The notes: generated by a model not told the origin, from the letters alone. 64,000 bases of DNA from Actinomyces glycerinitolerans (GCF_900098745.1 NZ_FQTT01000011.1:130255-194254), one strand, 5' to 3'. Positions 45,001 through 57,712 are shown, numbered from the stretch's first letter. Made by a program: numbers and translations.

Positions 45001-45980
45001 TTGTGCTCCTCCTTCTGGGCCGGGGCGGCCGGGTCTGCCGGTTCGTCGGCGACGTCCGCCGGCGCCTCGGCCGGGGCCAGGGGTTGGACGACGTCCGGGG
45101 CGGGCGCGCCGGGCATCGCCGGCATGCCGGAGCGGCCCACGCTCGCGTCCTCGCGGCTGGTGATCCGGCCGGCACGCTGGGCCGCGCCCATCTCCGGGGA
45201 GACGTCGGACAGTTCCAGGTCCTGCCCGCGCACGCGCAGCACCCGGGGAATGGACTCCTCCAGGGCCTCGCCGGAGGCGGCCAGGGCGGGGGCGGCGGCG
45301 GTGTTGGTGGCGGCATAGACGCCGGGCATGGGCTTCTGGCCGGGGTGCGCGCCGGTTTCGGCGTAGGCGCGCATCTTGGCTTCCACCCGGTCGCGCTGGG
45401 TCGGGCGGGGGCGCACGCGCTGCCGGTGGGTCAGGGTCAGCGCCCCGACGGCGGCGATGATCAGCAGGAGGCCGGTCAGCTCCATGGTGACGACGTGGTC
45501 GCCGAACAGCACGGCGGCCAGCGTCTGGGGGGTGGCGGCGTCGCCGTCGGCCAGGCCGGTGGCGGCCGGGAAGACGGTGCGCCACACGACAGCGGAGAGC
45601 ACCACGATCAGGCCGGCGCCGAAGAGGGCGGCCAGGCCCTTCGTGGCGGTGGAGTGGGCGGCGATGGGCTCGTCCCCGCCCACGCCGACCAGCATGATGA
45701 CGAACAGCACCAGGGTCATGACGGCGCCGGTGTAGACGACCACCTGGGTGATGCCCAGGAAGGGCGCCTCGCCGGCGATGTACAGCACCGCCAGGCCGAG
45801 CATGATCATGATCATGCTCACGGCGGCGATCACGGCCCGCCTGGCGGTCAACAGGCCGATGCCGCAGCCGACGGTGAGCAGGGCGACGACGGCGAACAGG
45901 ATCGCCTCGCCGCCCGAGACGGTGCCGGAGGCGGTGAGCGTGGCGGGCAGGGCGGATGCGGCCGCAATGGCGGGCGTCAT
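44997..45980 (-). CDS. nuoJ: NADH-quinone oxidoreductase subunit J with long C-terminal tail
   Basis: The 327-residue product has five membrane helices in residues 20-190 (including [20 protein letters not shown] and MLVGVGGDE). An unusually long, Pro/Ala/Glu-rich cytoplasmic tail of about 125 residues follows. E. coli NuoJ has 184 residues. The tail looks disordered. The start is ATG 45980, overlapping the nuoI stop (ATGA). Confidence 0.95.
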   Translation of the reverse strand: MTPAIAAASALPATLTASGTVSGGEAILFAVVALLTVGCGIGLLTARRAVIAAVSMIMIMLGLAVLYIAGEAPFLGITQVVVYTGAVMTLVLFVIMLVGVGGDEPIAAHSTATKGLAALFGAGLIVVLSAVVWRTVFPAATGLADGDAATPQTLAAVLFGDHVVTMELTGLLLIIAAVGALTLTHRQRVRPRPTQRDRVEAKMRAYAETGAHPGQKPMPGVYAATNTAAAPALAASGEALEESIPRVLRVRGQDLELSDVSPEMGAAQRAGRITSREDASVGRSGMPAMPGAPAPDVVQPLAPAEAPADVADEPADPAAPAQKEEHK

Positions 45981-46672
45981 GAGTGCACCGCCTCCTTCCG
46001 GGGCGCGGGGACCGGGCGGGCGGTGGCGAGCGTCGGATCGTCGGGGCGGTGTGCGCGCACCCAGTCGACCTGGCCCTGGGTGGGGCCGGTGATGGCGCCG
46101 CGGTAGTAGTCGGCGTCCTCGGTGCCCTCGACCATGGGGTGGGGGGCGGCCAGGGCACCGTCGGGGACGGGCGCCAGCAGGTCCTGCTTCTCGTAGATCA
46201 GGCCGGTGCGGTTGGGGCCGACCAGTTCGTCGATCTCGTGGGTCATGGTCAGCGCGCGGGTGGGGCAGGCCTCGATGCACATGCCGCAGAAGATGCAGCG
46301 CAGGTAGTTGATCTGGTAGACGCGCCCGTAGCGCTCGCCGGGCGAGTACTGCGCCTCGGGGGTGTTGCTGGCGGCCTCCACGTAGATGGCGTCGGCGGGG
46401 CAGGCCCAGGCGCACAGCTCGCAGCCGACGCACTTCTCCAGGCCGTCGTCGTACCGGTTGAGCTGGTGCCGCCCGTGGTAGCGGGGCATGAGCACCGGCT
46501 TCTCGAAGGGGTACAGCTCGGTGACCGTGGGCTTGAAGATGGAGGAGAGCGTCACCCCGTAGCCGGCGACGGGGGCGAACACGCGTCCCAGGGCGCTGGG
46601 CTCGTCGCGCAGCCACTGGTCGTGGTCGGTGCCCTCCCGACCCCGGGGGGCCTGGGGTGTGGGGTCAGTCAT
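45977..46672 (-). CDS. nuoI: NADH-quinone oxidoreductase subunit I
   Basis: The 231-residue product has two 4Fe-4S motifs, [12 protein letters not shown] and [12 protein letters not shown], that hold clusters N6a and N6b, and [16 protein letters not shown] before them. A C-terminal extension of about 60 residues follows. ATG 46672 is chosen over longer frames. It overlaps nuoH by 8 bases. Confidence 0.97.
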   Translation of the reverse strand: MTDPTPQAPRGREGTDHDQWLRDEPSALGRVFAPVAGYGVTLSSIFKPTVTELYPFEKPVLMPRYHGRHQLNRYDDGLEKCVGCELCAWACPADAIYVEAASNTPEAQYSPGERYGRVYQINYLRCIFCGMCIEACPTRALTMTHEIDELVGPNRTGLIYEKQDLLAPVPDGALAAPHPMVEGTEDADYYRGAITGPTQGQVDWVRAHRPDDPTLATARPVPAPRKEAVHS

Positions 46673-48098
46673 CGGTTTCCTCCTGAACGGTGACGTCGGA
46701 GTCGGTGGTCGTGGCGCCCGCAATCGCCAGGTCACTGGCGGCGTCGCGCACGGGGGCGGCCGTCTGCGCGGCACGGCGGGAACGCGGCGAGGGCGGCAGC
46801 TGCTGGCCGGGCAGCGGCGGGACGGGGAAGCCGCCGGCGAAGGCGTCCAGTTCTTCACCCGGCACGGTGATGTCCACGCCGGCCGCGGCGGTGGTTGCCT
46901 CTTCCTCTTCCTCCCCCTCGGGCAGGACCAGCAGGATGATCATGGCCACCAGGAAGATGGCGGCCAGCACGAGCAGCAGCCCCTGAGTGGAGCCGCCGGA
47001 GAAGGCCCGGTAGCCCTGGACGATTGCGACCAGTACGAACCACACCAGGGAGACGGGGATGAGGAACTTCCAGCCGAGCTTCATGAAGTGGTCGTAGCGG
47101 ATGCGCACCAGTGTGCCGCGGGTCCAGATGAGCAGGAACATCACGCACCACACCTTGGCCAGGAACCACAGCATCGGCCACCAGCCGGAGTTGGCGCCGT
47201 CCCAGAAGCTGGCCAGGATGAAGGAGCGCCACCCGCCCAGGAACAGGGTGGTGCACACGGCCGAGACGTTGAGCATGTTCAGGTACTCGCCCAGGTAATA
47301 CCAGGCGAACTTCATCGAGGAGTACTCCACCATGTGCCCGGCGACGAGCTCGCCCTCGCCCTCGGGCAGGTCGAAGGGCAGCCGGTTGAGCTCTCCGACC
47401 ATGGAGACCAGATAGATCAGCAGGCTGGGGATCATGGCCAGTCCCCACCACAGGCGCTCCTGGGCGGCGACGATCCCGGAGGTGGACATGGTGCCCGAGG
47501 CCAGGAAGACCGTCAGGATCGACAGGCTCATGCTCAGCTCGTAGGAGATGACCTGGGCGGCCGAGCGGACGGCGCCGAACAGCGGGTAGGTGGAGTGCGT
47601 GGACCAGCCGCCGAGGATGATGCCGTACACGCCGAAGCCGGTGATGGCCAGCACGTACAGGATGGCGACGGGGAAGTCCGTCAGCTGCAGCGGGGTGGAG
47701 TGGCCGAACATGCTCACCTGCGGCCCGAAGGGGATGACCGCGTAGATCATGAAGGCGGTGAAGGCGGCGATGACCGGCCCCAGGACGTAGATGAACTTCT
47801 CGGCGCCCTTGAGCCAGAAGTCCTCCTTCATGATCAGCTTGGCGGCGTCGGCGATCAGCTGCGGCAGGCCGAGCGGACCGTTGACGTTCGGGCCGGGGCG
47901 GGTCTGGATGCGCCCCAGGATGCGGCGCTCGGCCCAGATCGCGACGATCACGCTGAGGATCAGGAAGACGATGATGAAGACGGCCTTGATGAGGGTCAGC
48001 CACCAGGTCTCGTCGGAGAAGTCGGCCACCACACCCCCCTGGGCGGCGAGTGCCGCCGGCAGGGCGGCGGGGATAGCGGAAACACTGAGCGGATTCAC
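46665..48098 (-). CDS. nuoH: NADH-quinone oxidoreductase subunit H
   Basis: The 477-residue product has eight membrane helices with quinone-site motifs [15 protein letters not shown] and [18 protein letters not shown]. The C-terminal 100 or so residues are a charged Glu/Ala-rich tail beyond the usual end. The start GTG 48098 overlaps the nuoG stop (GTGA), and GGAGG lies upstream. Confidence 0.97.
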   Translation of the reverse strand: MNPLSVSAIPAALPAALAAQGGVVADFSDETWWLTLIKAVFIIVFLILSVIVAIWAERRILGRIQTRPGPNVNGPLGLPQLIADAAKLIMKEDFWLKGAEKFIYVLGPVIAAFTAFMIYAVIPFGPQVSMFGHSTPLQLTDFPVAILYVLAITGFGVYGIILGGWSTHSTYPLFGAVRSAAQVISYELSMSLSILTVFLASGTMSTSGIVAAQERLWWGLAMIPSLLIYLVSMVGELNRLPFDLPEGEGELVAGHMVEYSSMKFAWYYLGEYLNMLNVSAVCTTLFLGGWRSFILASFWDGANSGWWPMLWFLAKVWCVMFLLIWTRGTLVRIRYDHFMKLGWKFLIPVSLVWFVLVAIVQGYRAFSGGSTQGLLLVLAAIFLVAMIILLVLPEGEEEEEATTAAAGVDITVPGEELDAFAGGFPVPPLPGQQLPPSPRSRRAAQTAAPVRDAASDLAIAGATTTDSDVTVQEETDD

Positions 48099-50812
48099 TG
48101 GGCCACCTCCGGGCTGTCCACAGTGGTGAGCGAGAGGGAGACGCCGGCGCCGTGGCCGACGCCGAGGCTCTGGCGGACCGTGGAGCCGGGCGAGCACTCC
48201 GGCAGCCAGACGGTTCCGTCGGGGACGTTGCCGATGGCGGCAGGCAGCGTGATGGTGCCGGCCGGGCCGGTCACGGCGACGCTTTCGCCGCCGGTCAGGT
48301 GCAGGCGGGCGGCCAGGTCGACGCCCACGCGGGCGACGGGGCGAAGGGCGGTGGCGGCCAGGAAGGGCTCACCGTCCTGCAGGCGGCCGGAGTCGAGCAT
48401 CGGCTTGTGGGTGGCCAGGACGGCGTCCAGGCCGGAGACCGTGGAGCGGCCCGGCTGGTCCGCCGCCTCCGTCGCGGCCGGGGCGGGCTGCGCCTGCGGG
48501 CTGAAGGTGACGCTTGGACGCGCTCCGGCCCATAGGCCCAGCGCGGCCACCTGCGCGTGCACGTCCTCCAGCGTGTCCACCCCCAGGTCGGTGCCCATCT
48601 CGGCGGCAAGTGCGGCCAGCACCTGCCGGTCGGTGCGGGCGCGGGAGACGTGGGCCTGCCCGAAGGGGCGCACGCGCCCCTCCCAGTTGACGAAGGTGCC
48701 GTTCTTCTCCACGGGCGGCGCCACCGGCAGCACCACGTCGGCGTGCTCGCTGACTTCGCTGCGGCGCACCTCCAACTGCACGGTGAAGCCGGAGGCGGCC
48801 AGGGCGGTGCGGGCCAGGCCCGGGTCGGGGAAGTCGCGCAGGTCGACGCCGCCGATCACGACGCCGCCGAGCTCGCCGTCGGCGAGGGCGTCCAGGATGG
48901 CGGTGGCGTCACGGCCCGGCTGCGCGGGCAGCGGGTCGGGGGCGTTCAGGCCGCCGCCGGGCGCCCACAGCTGCTGGACCTCGGCGCGGGCGGCGGGGTC
49001 GGCGACGGGGCGGCCACCGGGCAGCAGGTGCGGCAGCAGGCCGGCCTCGATGCCGCCGCGCTCACCGGCGCGGCGCGGCACCCAGGCCAGGCGGGCGCCG
49101 GTGGCTTTGGCGAGCGTGTCCACCACGGACAGCAGGCCGGGTACGGCGGCGGCCCGCTCCCCCACCAGGATGGTGGCGCCGTCCTCCCCCAGGGCCCGGG
49201 TCAGCTCCGGGTGGGTCTGGGACAGCAGGGCGACGGCGCGGGCCTCGGTGCCGGGGGCGGCGAGGATGACGTCGGCGTCGAGCTTGCGCGAGCCGGCCGA
49301 GGCGAGGTTCGCGACGGTGGCGACCTTGACGCCCCCGGCGCGCACCCCCTTGCGCAGCCGCAGGAACAGCGAGCCGCATTCGTCCTCGGGCTCCAGGGCG
49401 ATCAGCAGCACCTGGCCGGCGCTCTCCAGCGACCGGTAGGTGACCGCGCCCAGGCCGGTGCCGGCCACGCGGGCGGCGAGGAAGGAGTCCTCCTCGGGGG
49501 AATGGTCGCGCACGCGCTGATCGATGTCGTTGGTGCCCAGCACGGTGCGGGCGAACCGGGACCAGGCCCAGCCGTCCTCCAGGGTCAGGCGGGCGCCCGG
49601 CAGGAGCCCCACCCCGCCGTCGGCGCGGGCGGCGGTCAGGCCGCGGGCGGCCACGTCCAGGGCGTCGGACCAGGAGGTGGGCACCAGCTCACCGGTGTTC
49701 TCGTCGCGCACGAGCGGCACGTCCAGCCGGTCCTCCAGGGTGGACCAGGGGAAGGCGAAGCGGTCCTTGTCGGTGATCCACTCCTCGTTGACCTCCGGGT
49801 CGTTGCCGGCAAGACGGCGCAACACCACGCCGCGGCGCATGTCCACGCGCAGGGCGGAGCCGGAGGCATCATGCTCGGTGACAGTGTCGGTGGACACCAG
49901 GTCGTCGGGGCGGGCCCGGAACCGGTAGCGGGCGCTGGTCAGGGCGCCCACCGGGCAGATCTGGATGATGTTGCCGGAGAAGTAGGAGGCGAAGGGGCGC
50001 CCGGAGACGTCCAGCTCCTCGGCCCCGCCGAGCGTGCCGGGCCCGTAGACGGTGCCGTCGACGACGCCGGGCTGCCCGCCCGGGCCGGTGAGGTCGTCCT
50101 CGGTCACCAGGTGCTCGCCGCCGCGCACGGTCTGGGTGGGCGCGGTGGCTTCGGGGTTGTGGAAGTCGAGCACGCCGGCGTCGAAGCGCCCGATCTGCTC
50201 GGAGTAGAGCCCGCCGGTGATCTCGCCGCCCGCGTGGCCGGCGCCGCGCCCCTGCAGGGTGATGAAGCGGTCGCCGGCGATCTGGTCGGCGAAGCGCACG
50301 CAGCGCTGGCACAGGATGCAGCGGTCGCGGTCCAGCAGAATGTTGCTGGTCAGGCGCAGCGGCTTGGGGAAGGTGCGCTTGACGTCGGTGAAACGGGTGA
50401 CCGCCTGGGCGCCGGTCGCCATGAGTTCCAGCGCCTGGTTCTGCAGGGGGCACTCGCCGCCCTTGTCGCACACCGGGCAGTCCAGCGGGTGGTTGATCAG
50501 GAGGAACTCCATGTTGCCGGCCTGCGCCTTGGCGGCCATCGGGCTGGTGGCCTGGGTGGAGACCTCCATGCCGTCGGAGACGGCGGTGGCGCAGGCGGGC
50601 TGGGGCTTGGGCATGGGGCGGACCACGCCGTCGCGGCCGGGCGCGGCCACCTCCACCAGGCACTGGCGGCAGTTCGCCGACGGCGACAGCAGCGGGTGGT
50701 CGCAGAAGCGCGGGATGCGCACGCCGGCCCGCTCGGCGGCACGGATGATCGGCGTGCCCTTCTCAACCTCGAGGTGCGTGCCGTCGATCGTGATGTTGAC
50801 CGTGTCAGTCAT
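48095..50812 (-). CDS. nuoG: NADH-quinone oxidoreductase subunit G
   Basis: The 905-residue product has an N-terminal 2Fe-2S domain (CDHPLLSPSANCRQC), the HPLDCPVCDKGGECPLQ segment with the His-ligated N5 cluster, CILCQRCVRF, and a molybdopterin-oxidoreductase-like domain to the C-terminus. Cys ligands of the N-terminal clusters are all visible. It passes electrons from NuoF/E towards NuoI. Confidence 0.97.
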   Translation of the reverse strand: MTDTVNITIDGTHLEVEKGTPIIRAAERAGVRIPRFCDHPLLSPSANCRQCLVEVAAPGRDGVVRPMPKPQPACATAVSDGMEVSTQATSPMAAKAQAGNMEFLLINHPLDCPVCDKGGECPLQNQALELMATGAQAVTRFTDVKRTFPKPLRLTSNILLDRDRCILCQRCVRFADQIAGDRFITLQGRGAGHAGGEITGGLYSEQIGRFDAGVLDFHNPEATAPTQTVRGGEHLVTEDDLTGPGGQPGVVDGTVYGPGTLGGAEELDVSGRPFASYFSGNIIQICPVGALTSARYRFRARPDDLVSTDTVTEHDASGSALRVDMRRGVVLRRLAGNDPEVNEEWITDKDRFAFPWSTLEDRLDVPLVRDENTGELVPTSWSDALDVAARGLTAARADGGVGLLPGARLTLEDGWAWSRFARTVLGTNDIDQRVRDHSPEEDSFLAARVAGTGLGAVTYRSLESAGQVLLIALEPEDECGSLFLRLRKGVRAGGVKVATVANLASAGSRKLDADVILAAPGTEARAVALLSQTHPELTRALGEDGATILVGERAAAVPGLLSVVDTLAKATGARLAWVPRRAGERGGIEAGLLPHLLPGGRPVADPAARAEVQQLWAPGGGLNAPDPLPAQPGRDATAILDALADGELGGVVIGGVDLRDFPDPGLARTALAASGFTVQLEVRRSEVSEHADVVLPVAPPVEKNGTFVNWEGRVRPFGQAHVSRARTDRQVLAALAAEMGTDLGVDTLEDVHAQVAALGLWAGARPSVTFSPQAQPAPAATEAADQPGRSTVSGLDAVLATHKPMLDSGRLQDGEPFLAATALRPVARVGVDLAARLHLTGGESVAVTGPAGTITLPAAIGNVPDGTVWLPECSPGSTVRQSLGVGHGAGVSLSLTTVDSPEVAQ

Positions 50813-50816
50813 CTGG

Positions 50817-52174
<1,358 letters not shown>

Positions 52175-52178
<4 letters not shown>

Positions 52179-52942
52179 TTGTCCTCCTCCTGAGTGGGTG
52201 CGTCGGTGTGGGCCGCCTCGGCGGCGGGCTGCTCGCGGGGAGCGGTCCAGTCGTGCTCACGAGCCAGGCGCAGACCGCGCAGGCTGGACTCGCCGGCGGC
52301 AATGCCCTCGTCGGCGCGGCCGTCGTCGAAGCCGGCCAGCAGCCGCTCGTTCTCCCGGAAGGTGGGCACGGTCTCCGGGCCGCGGGTGGGGGTGATGTCC
52401 TCGCCGCGTTCGAGCCGCTCAACCAGGTCCACGGCGGAGGCGGGGGTCTGGTTGTCGAAGAACTCCCAGTTGACCATCACCACGGGGGCGTAGTCGCAGG
52501 CGGCGTTGCACTCCACCCGCTCCAGGCTGATGCGGCCGTCCGCGCTGGTCTCGTCGCTGCCCAGGCCGGTGTGCTCGCTGACGGCCTGCCAGACGTCGTC
52601 GCCGCCCATGACGGCGCACAGCGCGTTGGTGCACACGCCCACGTGGTACTCGCCGGCGGGATGCCGGCGGAACTGGCTGTAGAAGGTGGCGACGGCGGAC
52701 ACCTCGGAGCGGGTCAGCCCCAGCTTCTGGGCGACCAGGGCGATGCCGGCCGGGGACACGTAGCCGTCCACGCTCTGCATCAGGTGCAGCATGGGGATGA
52801 TGGCGCTGCGCTCATGCCCGGCCGGGTAGCGGGACATGATCTCGGCGATGTCGGCGTCCAGGCGGGCGGCCACGTCGGGGGCGTAACCGAGGGCGATGCC
52901 GGCGGCGTCGGCCGGGGCGGGGGTGTTCTCAAGGGTGCTCAT
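52175..52942 (-). CDS. nuoE: NADH-quinone oxidoreductase subunit E
   Basis: This 255-residue thioredoxin-fold subunit has 2Fe-2S ligands in CTNALC and CNAACDYAP. An N-terminal helical part and a C-terminal extension of about 70 residues frame the core. ATG 52942 overlaps the nuoD stop by one base (TAATG). Confidence 0.96.
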
Positions 52943-54321
52943 TAGCGGTCCACGCCTCCCAGGACGGGGTCGATCGAGGACAGTGAGGCGACGACGTCGG
53001 CGATCATGCCGCCCTCGCACATCATGGCCAGCGATTGCAGGTTGGAGTAGGAGGGGTCGCGGAAGTGGACCCGGTAGGGGCGGGTGCCGCCGTCGGAGAC
53101 GGCCTGGATGCCGAGGACGCCCTTGGCGTGCTCAACGGTCTGGTACACCTGCCCGGCCGGTACCCGGAACCCCTGGGTGACGAGCTTGAAGTGGTGGATC
53201 AGGGACTCCATGGAGGTGCCCATGATCTCCTTGACGTGCTCCAGGGACTGGCCCTGCCCGTCGGTGGCGATGGCCATGCGGGCTGGCCAGGCGATGGTCG
53301 GGTCCGCGACCATGACGGTGTTGGACGGATCGTCGCCGCGGGCGGCGATCTCGTCGAGCCGGTCCAGCGCCTGGGAGACGATCTTGAGCGACTGGTAGCA
53401 CTCGTCGAAGCGGACCCGCAGCCGGTTGTAGCAGTCGGAGTTGTCGTAGACGGGGACCTCGAAGTCGTAGGTCTCATACCCGCAGTAGGGGCGCAGCTTG
53501 CGCATGTCCAGCGGATAGCCGGCCGCCTTCACGCACGGGCCGGTCAGTCCCATGGCCATGGCGGCGGCGAGGCTCATCTCGCCGATGCCCACGAACCGGG
53601 ACTTCAGAATCGGGTTGGCCATGAGCAGGGATTCCAGCTCGCCCAGGTCGTTCTTGATGTTGGGCATGACCGAGCGGACGAAGTCGGTGAATCCCTCCGG
53701 CAGGTCCTGGGCCAGGCCGCCGGGGCGCACGTAGGCGTGGTTCATGCGCAGCCCGGTGGCCATTTCGAAGGCGCGCAGGATGTTCTCGCGGCAGCGGAAG
53801 GAGATGGTCATCAGCGTGGTGCCGCCCATCTCGTTGCCGGCCGAGCCGATGGCCACCACGTGGCTGGCGATCCGGTTGAGTTCCATGAGCACCACGCGGG
53901 CGACGGTCGCCTTCTCGGGGACGTCGTCGGTGATGCCCAGGAGCTTCTCCACCGCCAGGGCGTAGCCGACCTCCTGGAAGAAGGGGGCCACGTAGTCCAT
54001 GCGGGTTACGAAGGTCTCCCCCTGCACCCAGGTGCGGTACTCCATGTTCTTCTCGATGCCGGTGTGCAGGAAGCCGGTGCCGGCGCGCAGCTCGGTGACG
54101 GTTTCCCCGTCCGTCTCCAGCAGCAGGCGCAGCACCCCGTGGGTGGAGGGGTGGATCGGGCCCATGTTGACCACGACGCGGTCGTGCTGGAGGCGGTCCT
54201 CCTCATCACGGGCGGCGATCTGGGCGGCGATGTCGTCCCAGTCGCCGCCGTTGGCGGTGAACTGGGGGGCGCCGTCGGCGAGGGAGTCGGTGGCGGGGCC
54301 GGTGGCGTGCATGTTGCTCAT
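52942..54321 (-). CDS. nuoD: NADH-quinone oxidoreductase subunit D
   Basis: The 459-residue product has the quinone-site motif [20 protein letters not shown] and [16 protein letters not shown]; the protein ends in [11 protein letters not shown], the typical NuoD terminus. It forms the quinone pocket with NuoB. Confidence 0.98.
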   Translation of the reverse strand: MSNMHATGPATDSLADGAPQFTANGGDWDDIAAQIAARDEEDRLQHDRVVVNMGPIHPSTHGVLRLLLETDGETVTELRAGTGFLHTGIEKNMEYRTWVQGETFVTRMDYVAPFFQEVGYALAVEKLLGITDDVPEKATVARVVLMELNRIASHVVAIGSAGNEMGGTTLMTISFRCRENILRAFEMATGLRMNHAYVRPGGLAQDLPEGFTDFVRSVMPNIKNDLGELESLLMANPILKSRFVGIGEMSLAAAMAMGLTGPCVKAAGYPLDMRKLRPYCGYETYDFEVPVYDNSDCYNRLRVRFDECYQSLKIVSQALDRLDEIAARGDDPSNTVMVADPTIAWPARMAIATDGQGQSLEHVKEIMGTSMESLIHHFKLVTQGFRVPAGQVYQTVEHAKGVLGIQAVSDGGTRPYRVHFRDPSYSNLQSLAMMCEGGMIADVVASLSSIDPVLGGVDR

Positions 54322-55091
54322 CAGCGGTACGACCTCCGGGTGTCGGCGGTGGCGGTTGAGGCGCCCTTGTACTCGACGGGGATGCCGCCGAGGGGGTAGT
54401 CCTTGCGCTGGGGGTGCCCGACCCAGTCGTCGGGCATGGCCGAGCGCGTCAGGTTGGGGTGGCCGTCGAAGACGATGCCCATCAGGTCCCAGGCCTCGCG
54501 CTCGTGCCAGTCATTGCCCGGGTACACCGGCACGAGCGAGGGCACGTGCGGGTCGGAGGCGGGGCAGGTGACCTCCAGGCGCAGGGCGCGGGCGCCGTGG
54601 GTCAGGGAGATCAGCTCGTAGCAGGCGTGCAGCTCGCGGCCGGCGTCGCCCGGGTAGTGCACGCCTGTGACGCCCAGGCACAGCTCGAAGCGCAGGTCCT
54701 GGTCGTCACGCAGGGGGCGGGCCACGTCCAGCAGGTGCTCGCGAGTGACGAACACGGTCAGCTCGTCGTGCTCGACGACGACCTTCTCGATGGCGGCGGC
54801 CGGCTCGACCCCCGCCTCGGTGAGGTCCTCGATCAGGGCGTCGACGACGTCGTCGAACCACCCCCCGTAGGGGCGGGTGGCGGCGGGCGCGAGGGCGACC
54901 ACGCTGGTGGTGTCGCCGTAGCCGGTGGTGTCGCCGGCGTCGGCGGCGCCGAACTGGCCGGTGTGGGCACCGATGACCTCCAGGCGCAGTTCCTCGCGCA
55001 CCGGCTGGCCGGCGATCTCCGGGACGGCGGGGGCGGTCTCGGCGACGGCGTCGGGCTCGGCTGTGGGGTTCGCGGCGTTGTCGGTGCTCAT
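54321..55091 (-). CDS. nuoC: NADH-quinone oxidoreductase subunit C
   Basis: The 256-residue product has [50 protein letters not shown] and the terminal [14 protein letters not shown]. The N-terminal 35 residues are an extra acidic segment. ATG 55091 overlaps the nuoB stop (ATGA). Confidence 0.97.
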   Translation of the reverse strand: MSTDNAANPTAEPDAVAETAPAVPEIAGQPVREELRLEVIGAHTGQFGAADAGDTTGYGDTTSVVALAPAATRPYGGWFDDVVDALIEDLTEAGVEPAAAIEKVVVEHDELTVFVTREHLLDVARPLRDDQDLRFELCLGVTGVHYPGDAGRELHACYELISLTHGARALRLEVTCPASDPHVPSLVPVYPGNDWHEREAWDLMGIVFDGHPNLTRSAMPDDWVGHPQRKDYPLGGIPVEYKGASTATADTRRSYR

Positions 55092-55708
55092 GCGAGCAGC
55101 CCCTTCATCTCGGCGGTGGGGGTGGCCTTGAGGGCGGCGGCCTCGACGGCGCGGGCGATCTCCTCGCGGTGGGCGAAGATCGGCTTGCGCTCGATCTGGC
55201 GGGTGAGCTCGAGCATGGCGTTCAGGAGCATCTCGGGGCGGGGCGGGCAGCCGGGCAGGTAGATGTCCACCGGCACGATGTGGTCGGCGCCCTGGACCAC
55301 GGCGTAGTTGTTGAACACGCCGCCGGAGGAGGCGCAGGCCCCCATGGAGATGACCCACTTGGGCTCGGGCATGGAGTCGTAGACGTTGCGCACCACCGGT
55401 GCCATCTTGTGGGAGACGCGGCCGGAGACGATCATGACGTCGGAGTGGCGCGGGGAGGCGCGGAAGACCTCCCAGCCGAAGCGGGCCATGTCGAAGCGGG
55501 GCGTGCCGGTGGCCATCATCTCGATGGCGCAGCAGGCCAGGCCCATGGTCACCGGCCACAGCGAGCGCGCCTGCGCCAGGTCGGCGAGCTTCTCCACCGT
55601 GGTGAGCATGAAGCCGGGGCCCTCGACGCTTTCCAGCGCCTGGGCGTACGGGTCATCCCGCTTGGAGGGGATGTGGAGCATCTTCTCCCGGTACTCGTGC
55701 ATGTCCAT
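55088..55708 (-). CDS. nuoB: NADH-quinone oxidoreductase subunit B
   Basis: The 206-residue product has N2 cluster ligands in [10 protein letters not shown] (adjacent Cys pair), MGACASSGG and [13 protein letters not shown] 55708 lies nine bases after AAGGAG, which also follows the nuoA stop. Confidence 0.98.
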   Translation of the reverse strand: MDMHEYREKMLHIPSKRDDPYAQALESVEGPGFMLTTVEKLADLAQARSLWPVTMGLACCAIEMMATGTPRFDMARFGWEVFRASPRHSDVMIVSGRVSHKMAPVVRNVYDSMPEPKWVISMGACASSGGVFNNYAVVQGADHIVPVDIYLPGCPPRPEMLLNAMLELTRQIERKPIFAHREEIARAVEAAALKATPTAEMKGLLA

Positions 55709-55721
55709 GAGGGGTTACTCC

Positions 55722-56081
55722 TTACTCCCAGTCCAGGCCGCCACGGCGCCACTCGAGGACGTAGGGCACCGTGATCAGGGCGATGAAGACGAGGGCGGCG
55801 CTCAACCCGAAGAAGCCCAGTTGCGCGAAGGCGGTGGCCCAGGGGTAGAGGAAGACGACCTCGACGTCGAAGATGATGAAGGTCATGCCGACCAGGTAGA
55901 AGGCCACCGGGAAGCGCCCGTGGTCGGTGTTGGTCGGGGTGGGGTCGATGCCGCACTCGTAGTTGGCGACCTTGACCCGGTTGCGCCGGTTGGGGCTCAC
56001 GATGGCGGACAGCACCAGGCCACCGATGGCGATGACCATGGCGACCGCCGCCATGATGAGCAGAGAGACGTAGGGGTTCAT
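55722..56081 (-). CDS. nuoA: NADH-quinone oxidoreductase subunit A
   Basis: The 119-residue product has three membrane helices with YECGIDPTPTN and MTFIIFDVEVVFLYPWA, the conserved NuoA loop and Glu/Asp residues. ATG 56081 overlaps the menJ stop (ATGA), so the nuo genes are co-transcribed with menJ. Confidence 0.97.
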   Translation of the reverse strand: MNPYVSLLIMAAVAMVIAIGGLVLSAIVSPNRRNRVKVANYECGIDPTPTNTDHGRFPVAFYLVGMTFIIFDVEVVFLYPWATAFAQLGFFGLSAALVFIALITVPYVLEWRRGGLDWE

Positions 56082-57370
56082 GCTGCCGGCACCATCCTTG
56101 TCAGAAGTTGGATGAAGTGGTCGATTCCGTCGCCGCCGCGGCGCTCCCAGCCGTCGGACAGGAGCTTGGCGACGAGCCGCATGAGGCGCTTGCGGGGCAG
56201 CCCGTAGCGGGTGCACACGCGCATCACCTCGGGATGCTCGATCAGGGCCACGAAAATGCGGCCCAGCGTGTAGTAGCCGCCCATCTGCGCCTCCAGGGCG
56301 GCGGGGTACTGGGACAGGGCGAGCTCACGGCCCGACGCCGTGGGACGCGCCGCCGCCTGGGCCGCCGCCTCGGCCGCCAGGCGCCCGGATGCGAGCGCCT
56401 GGGCGATGCCCTCCCCGTTGAAGGGCGAGACCATGCCGCCGGCGTCGCCCAGCAGCATGAGCCCGTCGGCGTAGTGGGGCTTGCGGTTGAAGGCCATGGG
56501 CAGGGCGGCCGAGGCGATGCGGCCGACCTGGTTCTCGGGGGTGAAGCCCCAGGATGCGGGCACGTGCGCGAGCCAGCGCTTGAACACGGCGCGGTAGTCG
56601 ATGCCACGGGTGGAGGCGGCCGCCGGCGTCGAGCTCACCGACCCCAGGCCCACGTTGACCAGACCGTCGCCCACGCTCCAGATCCAGCCGTAACCGGGCA
56701 GCAGGTCGGAGTGGCCGGCGGGTCCGTCCCACAGTTCCAGGCGGGACTCCATCCAGTCGTCGTCGGCGCGCGGGGAGCGGAAGTAGGCGCGCACGGCCAC
56801 TCCCAGCGGTCGACGCTCGTCGCGGGTGCGGCCGACGGCGGTGGCCAGGCGGGCGGAGACCCCGCCGGCGTCCATGATCAGCGGGGCGGTGATGGTGGTG
56901 GGCGCCTCGACGCCGGGCTCGGGGTGGCGCGGGGTGGGGCGGACCTGCACGCCGGTGACGCGCCCCGAGGGGCCGGTGACGGGGGCGGTGGCGGTGACGC
57001 CGGTGAGCAGACGGGCGCCGGCGACGACGGCGTGGGTGGCCAGGTCCCGATCCAGCTGGCTGCGGCGTCGCGCCAGCGCATAGGCGGGCAGGCTGGCCTG
57101 CTCGGGCCAGGGAATATGCAGCTGATGCCCGCCGCCGATGACGCGCAGCCCCCGGTTGCGCCGCCAGGTGGAGGTGTCCACACCCATGTTGACCAATTCA
57201 CGCACGGCGGAGGGGGTGAGCCCGTCCCCACAGACCTTGTCGCGGCCGAGTTCGTGGCGCTCGAGCAGCAGCACGTCCAAACCGAGCTTGGCGAGGTGGT
57301 AGGCGGCGGAGGATCCGGCGGGACCGGCCCCCACGACTACGACATCGGCGCTCAGCTGCTCGGTCGTCAC
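56078..57370 (-). CDS. menJ: Geranylgeranyl-reductase-family FAD protein, probable menaquinone reductase MenJ
   Basis: The 430-residue product has the FAD-binding VVVVGAGPAGSSAAYHLAKL near the N-terminus, VCGDGLTPSAVREL, GDAGGMVSPFNGEGIAQAL and a C-terminal helical region. Family members reduce isoprenoid double bonds; mycobacterial MenJ saturates one bond of the menaquinone tail. Its place at the head of the nuo operon, beside menG, supports that role over chlorophyll or archaeal-lipid reduction. The start is ATG at 57370. Confidence 0.88.
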   Translation of the reverse strand: MTTEQLSADVVVVGAGPAGSSAAYHLAKLGLDVLLLERHELGRDKVCGDGLTPSAVRELVNMGVDTSTWRRNRGLRVIGGGHQLHIPWPEQASLPAYALARRRSQLDRDLATHAVVAGARLLTGVTATAPVTGPSGRVTGVQVRPTPRHPEPGVEAPTTITAPLIMDAGGVSARLATAVGRTRDERRPLGVAVRAYFRSPRADDDWMESRLELWDGPAGHSDLLPGYGWIWSVGDGLVNVGLGSVSSTPAAASTRGIDYRAVFKRWLAHVPASWGFTPENQVGRIASAALPMAFNRKPHYADGLMLLGDAGGMVSPFNGEGIAQALASGRLAAEAAAQAAARPTASGRELALSQYPAALEAQMGGYYTLGRIFVALIEHPEVMRVCTRYGLPRKRLMRLVAKLLSDGWERRGGDGIDHFIQLLTRMVPAA

Positions 57371-57712
57371 TGCGCGCCTCCTTCGTTTGCGCTCGTACGG
57401 GTGGGGATGCTGGCCGCCGGACGGCCACGGCCCTGCAGGCAGACGGGACCGCCGAAGACATTACCGACTGTTCCCGGCGCCGCAGGCAGGGGGCGGCGGC
57501 TCGGCGCGGGCCGAGCGGTTTTCCCCCGGAATTCCCAGAACTTCGTGTTCCCGACGCGCTCGGGGGCGGCCCCGGGAGGGCAACACGGGTCACCTATTTA
57601 GACATACCTTGCCTTGCGAATTAGTCCCCGTTGACGCGGCGGCGCCGGCACTCCCCCGACGCGGGCGGCCCGGCGTGTCGGAGGCGGCCGCGGAATCTGC
57701 GAGGATCGGCCC
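57371..57712. other. Divergent promoter region between menJ-nuo and menG-menF
   Basis: This is 342 bp with no gene. It must carry outward promoters for both respiratory operons. An AT-richer patch around 57593-57625 (TATTTAGACATACC) is the likeliest promoter core for menG. No clear regulator site is defined. Confidence 0.5.

Noticed and set aside
46629-49439. A 936-codon plus-strand open frame opposite nuoH and nuoG, and similar long frames opposite nuoD, nuoL and the GTPases
   Set aside because: In very GC-rich genes the antisense strand is often open. The minus-strand products are clear family members and the plus products have no recognisable motifs.
57598-57616. Possible DtxR/IdeR iron box (TTAGACATACCTTGCCTTG) before menG
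   Set aside because: Only about 11 of 19 bases fit the consensus and symmetry is poor. It is more likely part of an AT-rich promoter.
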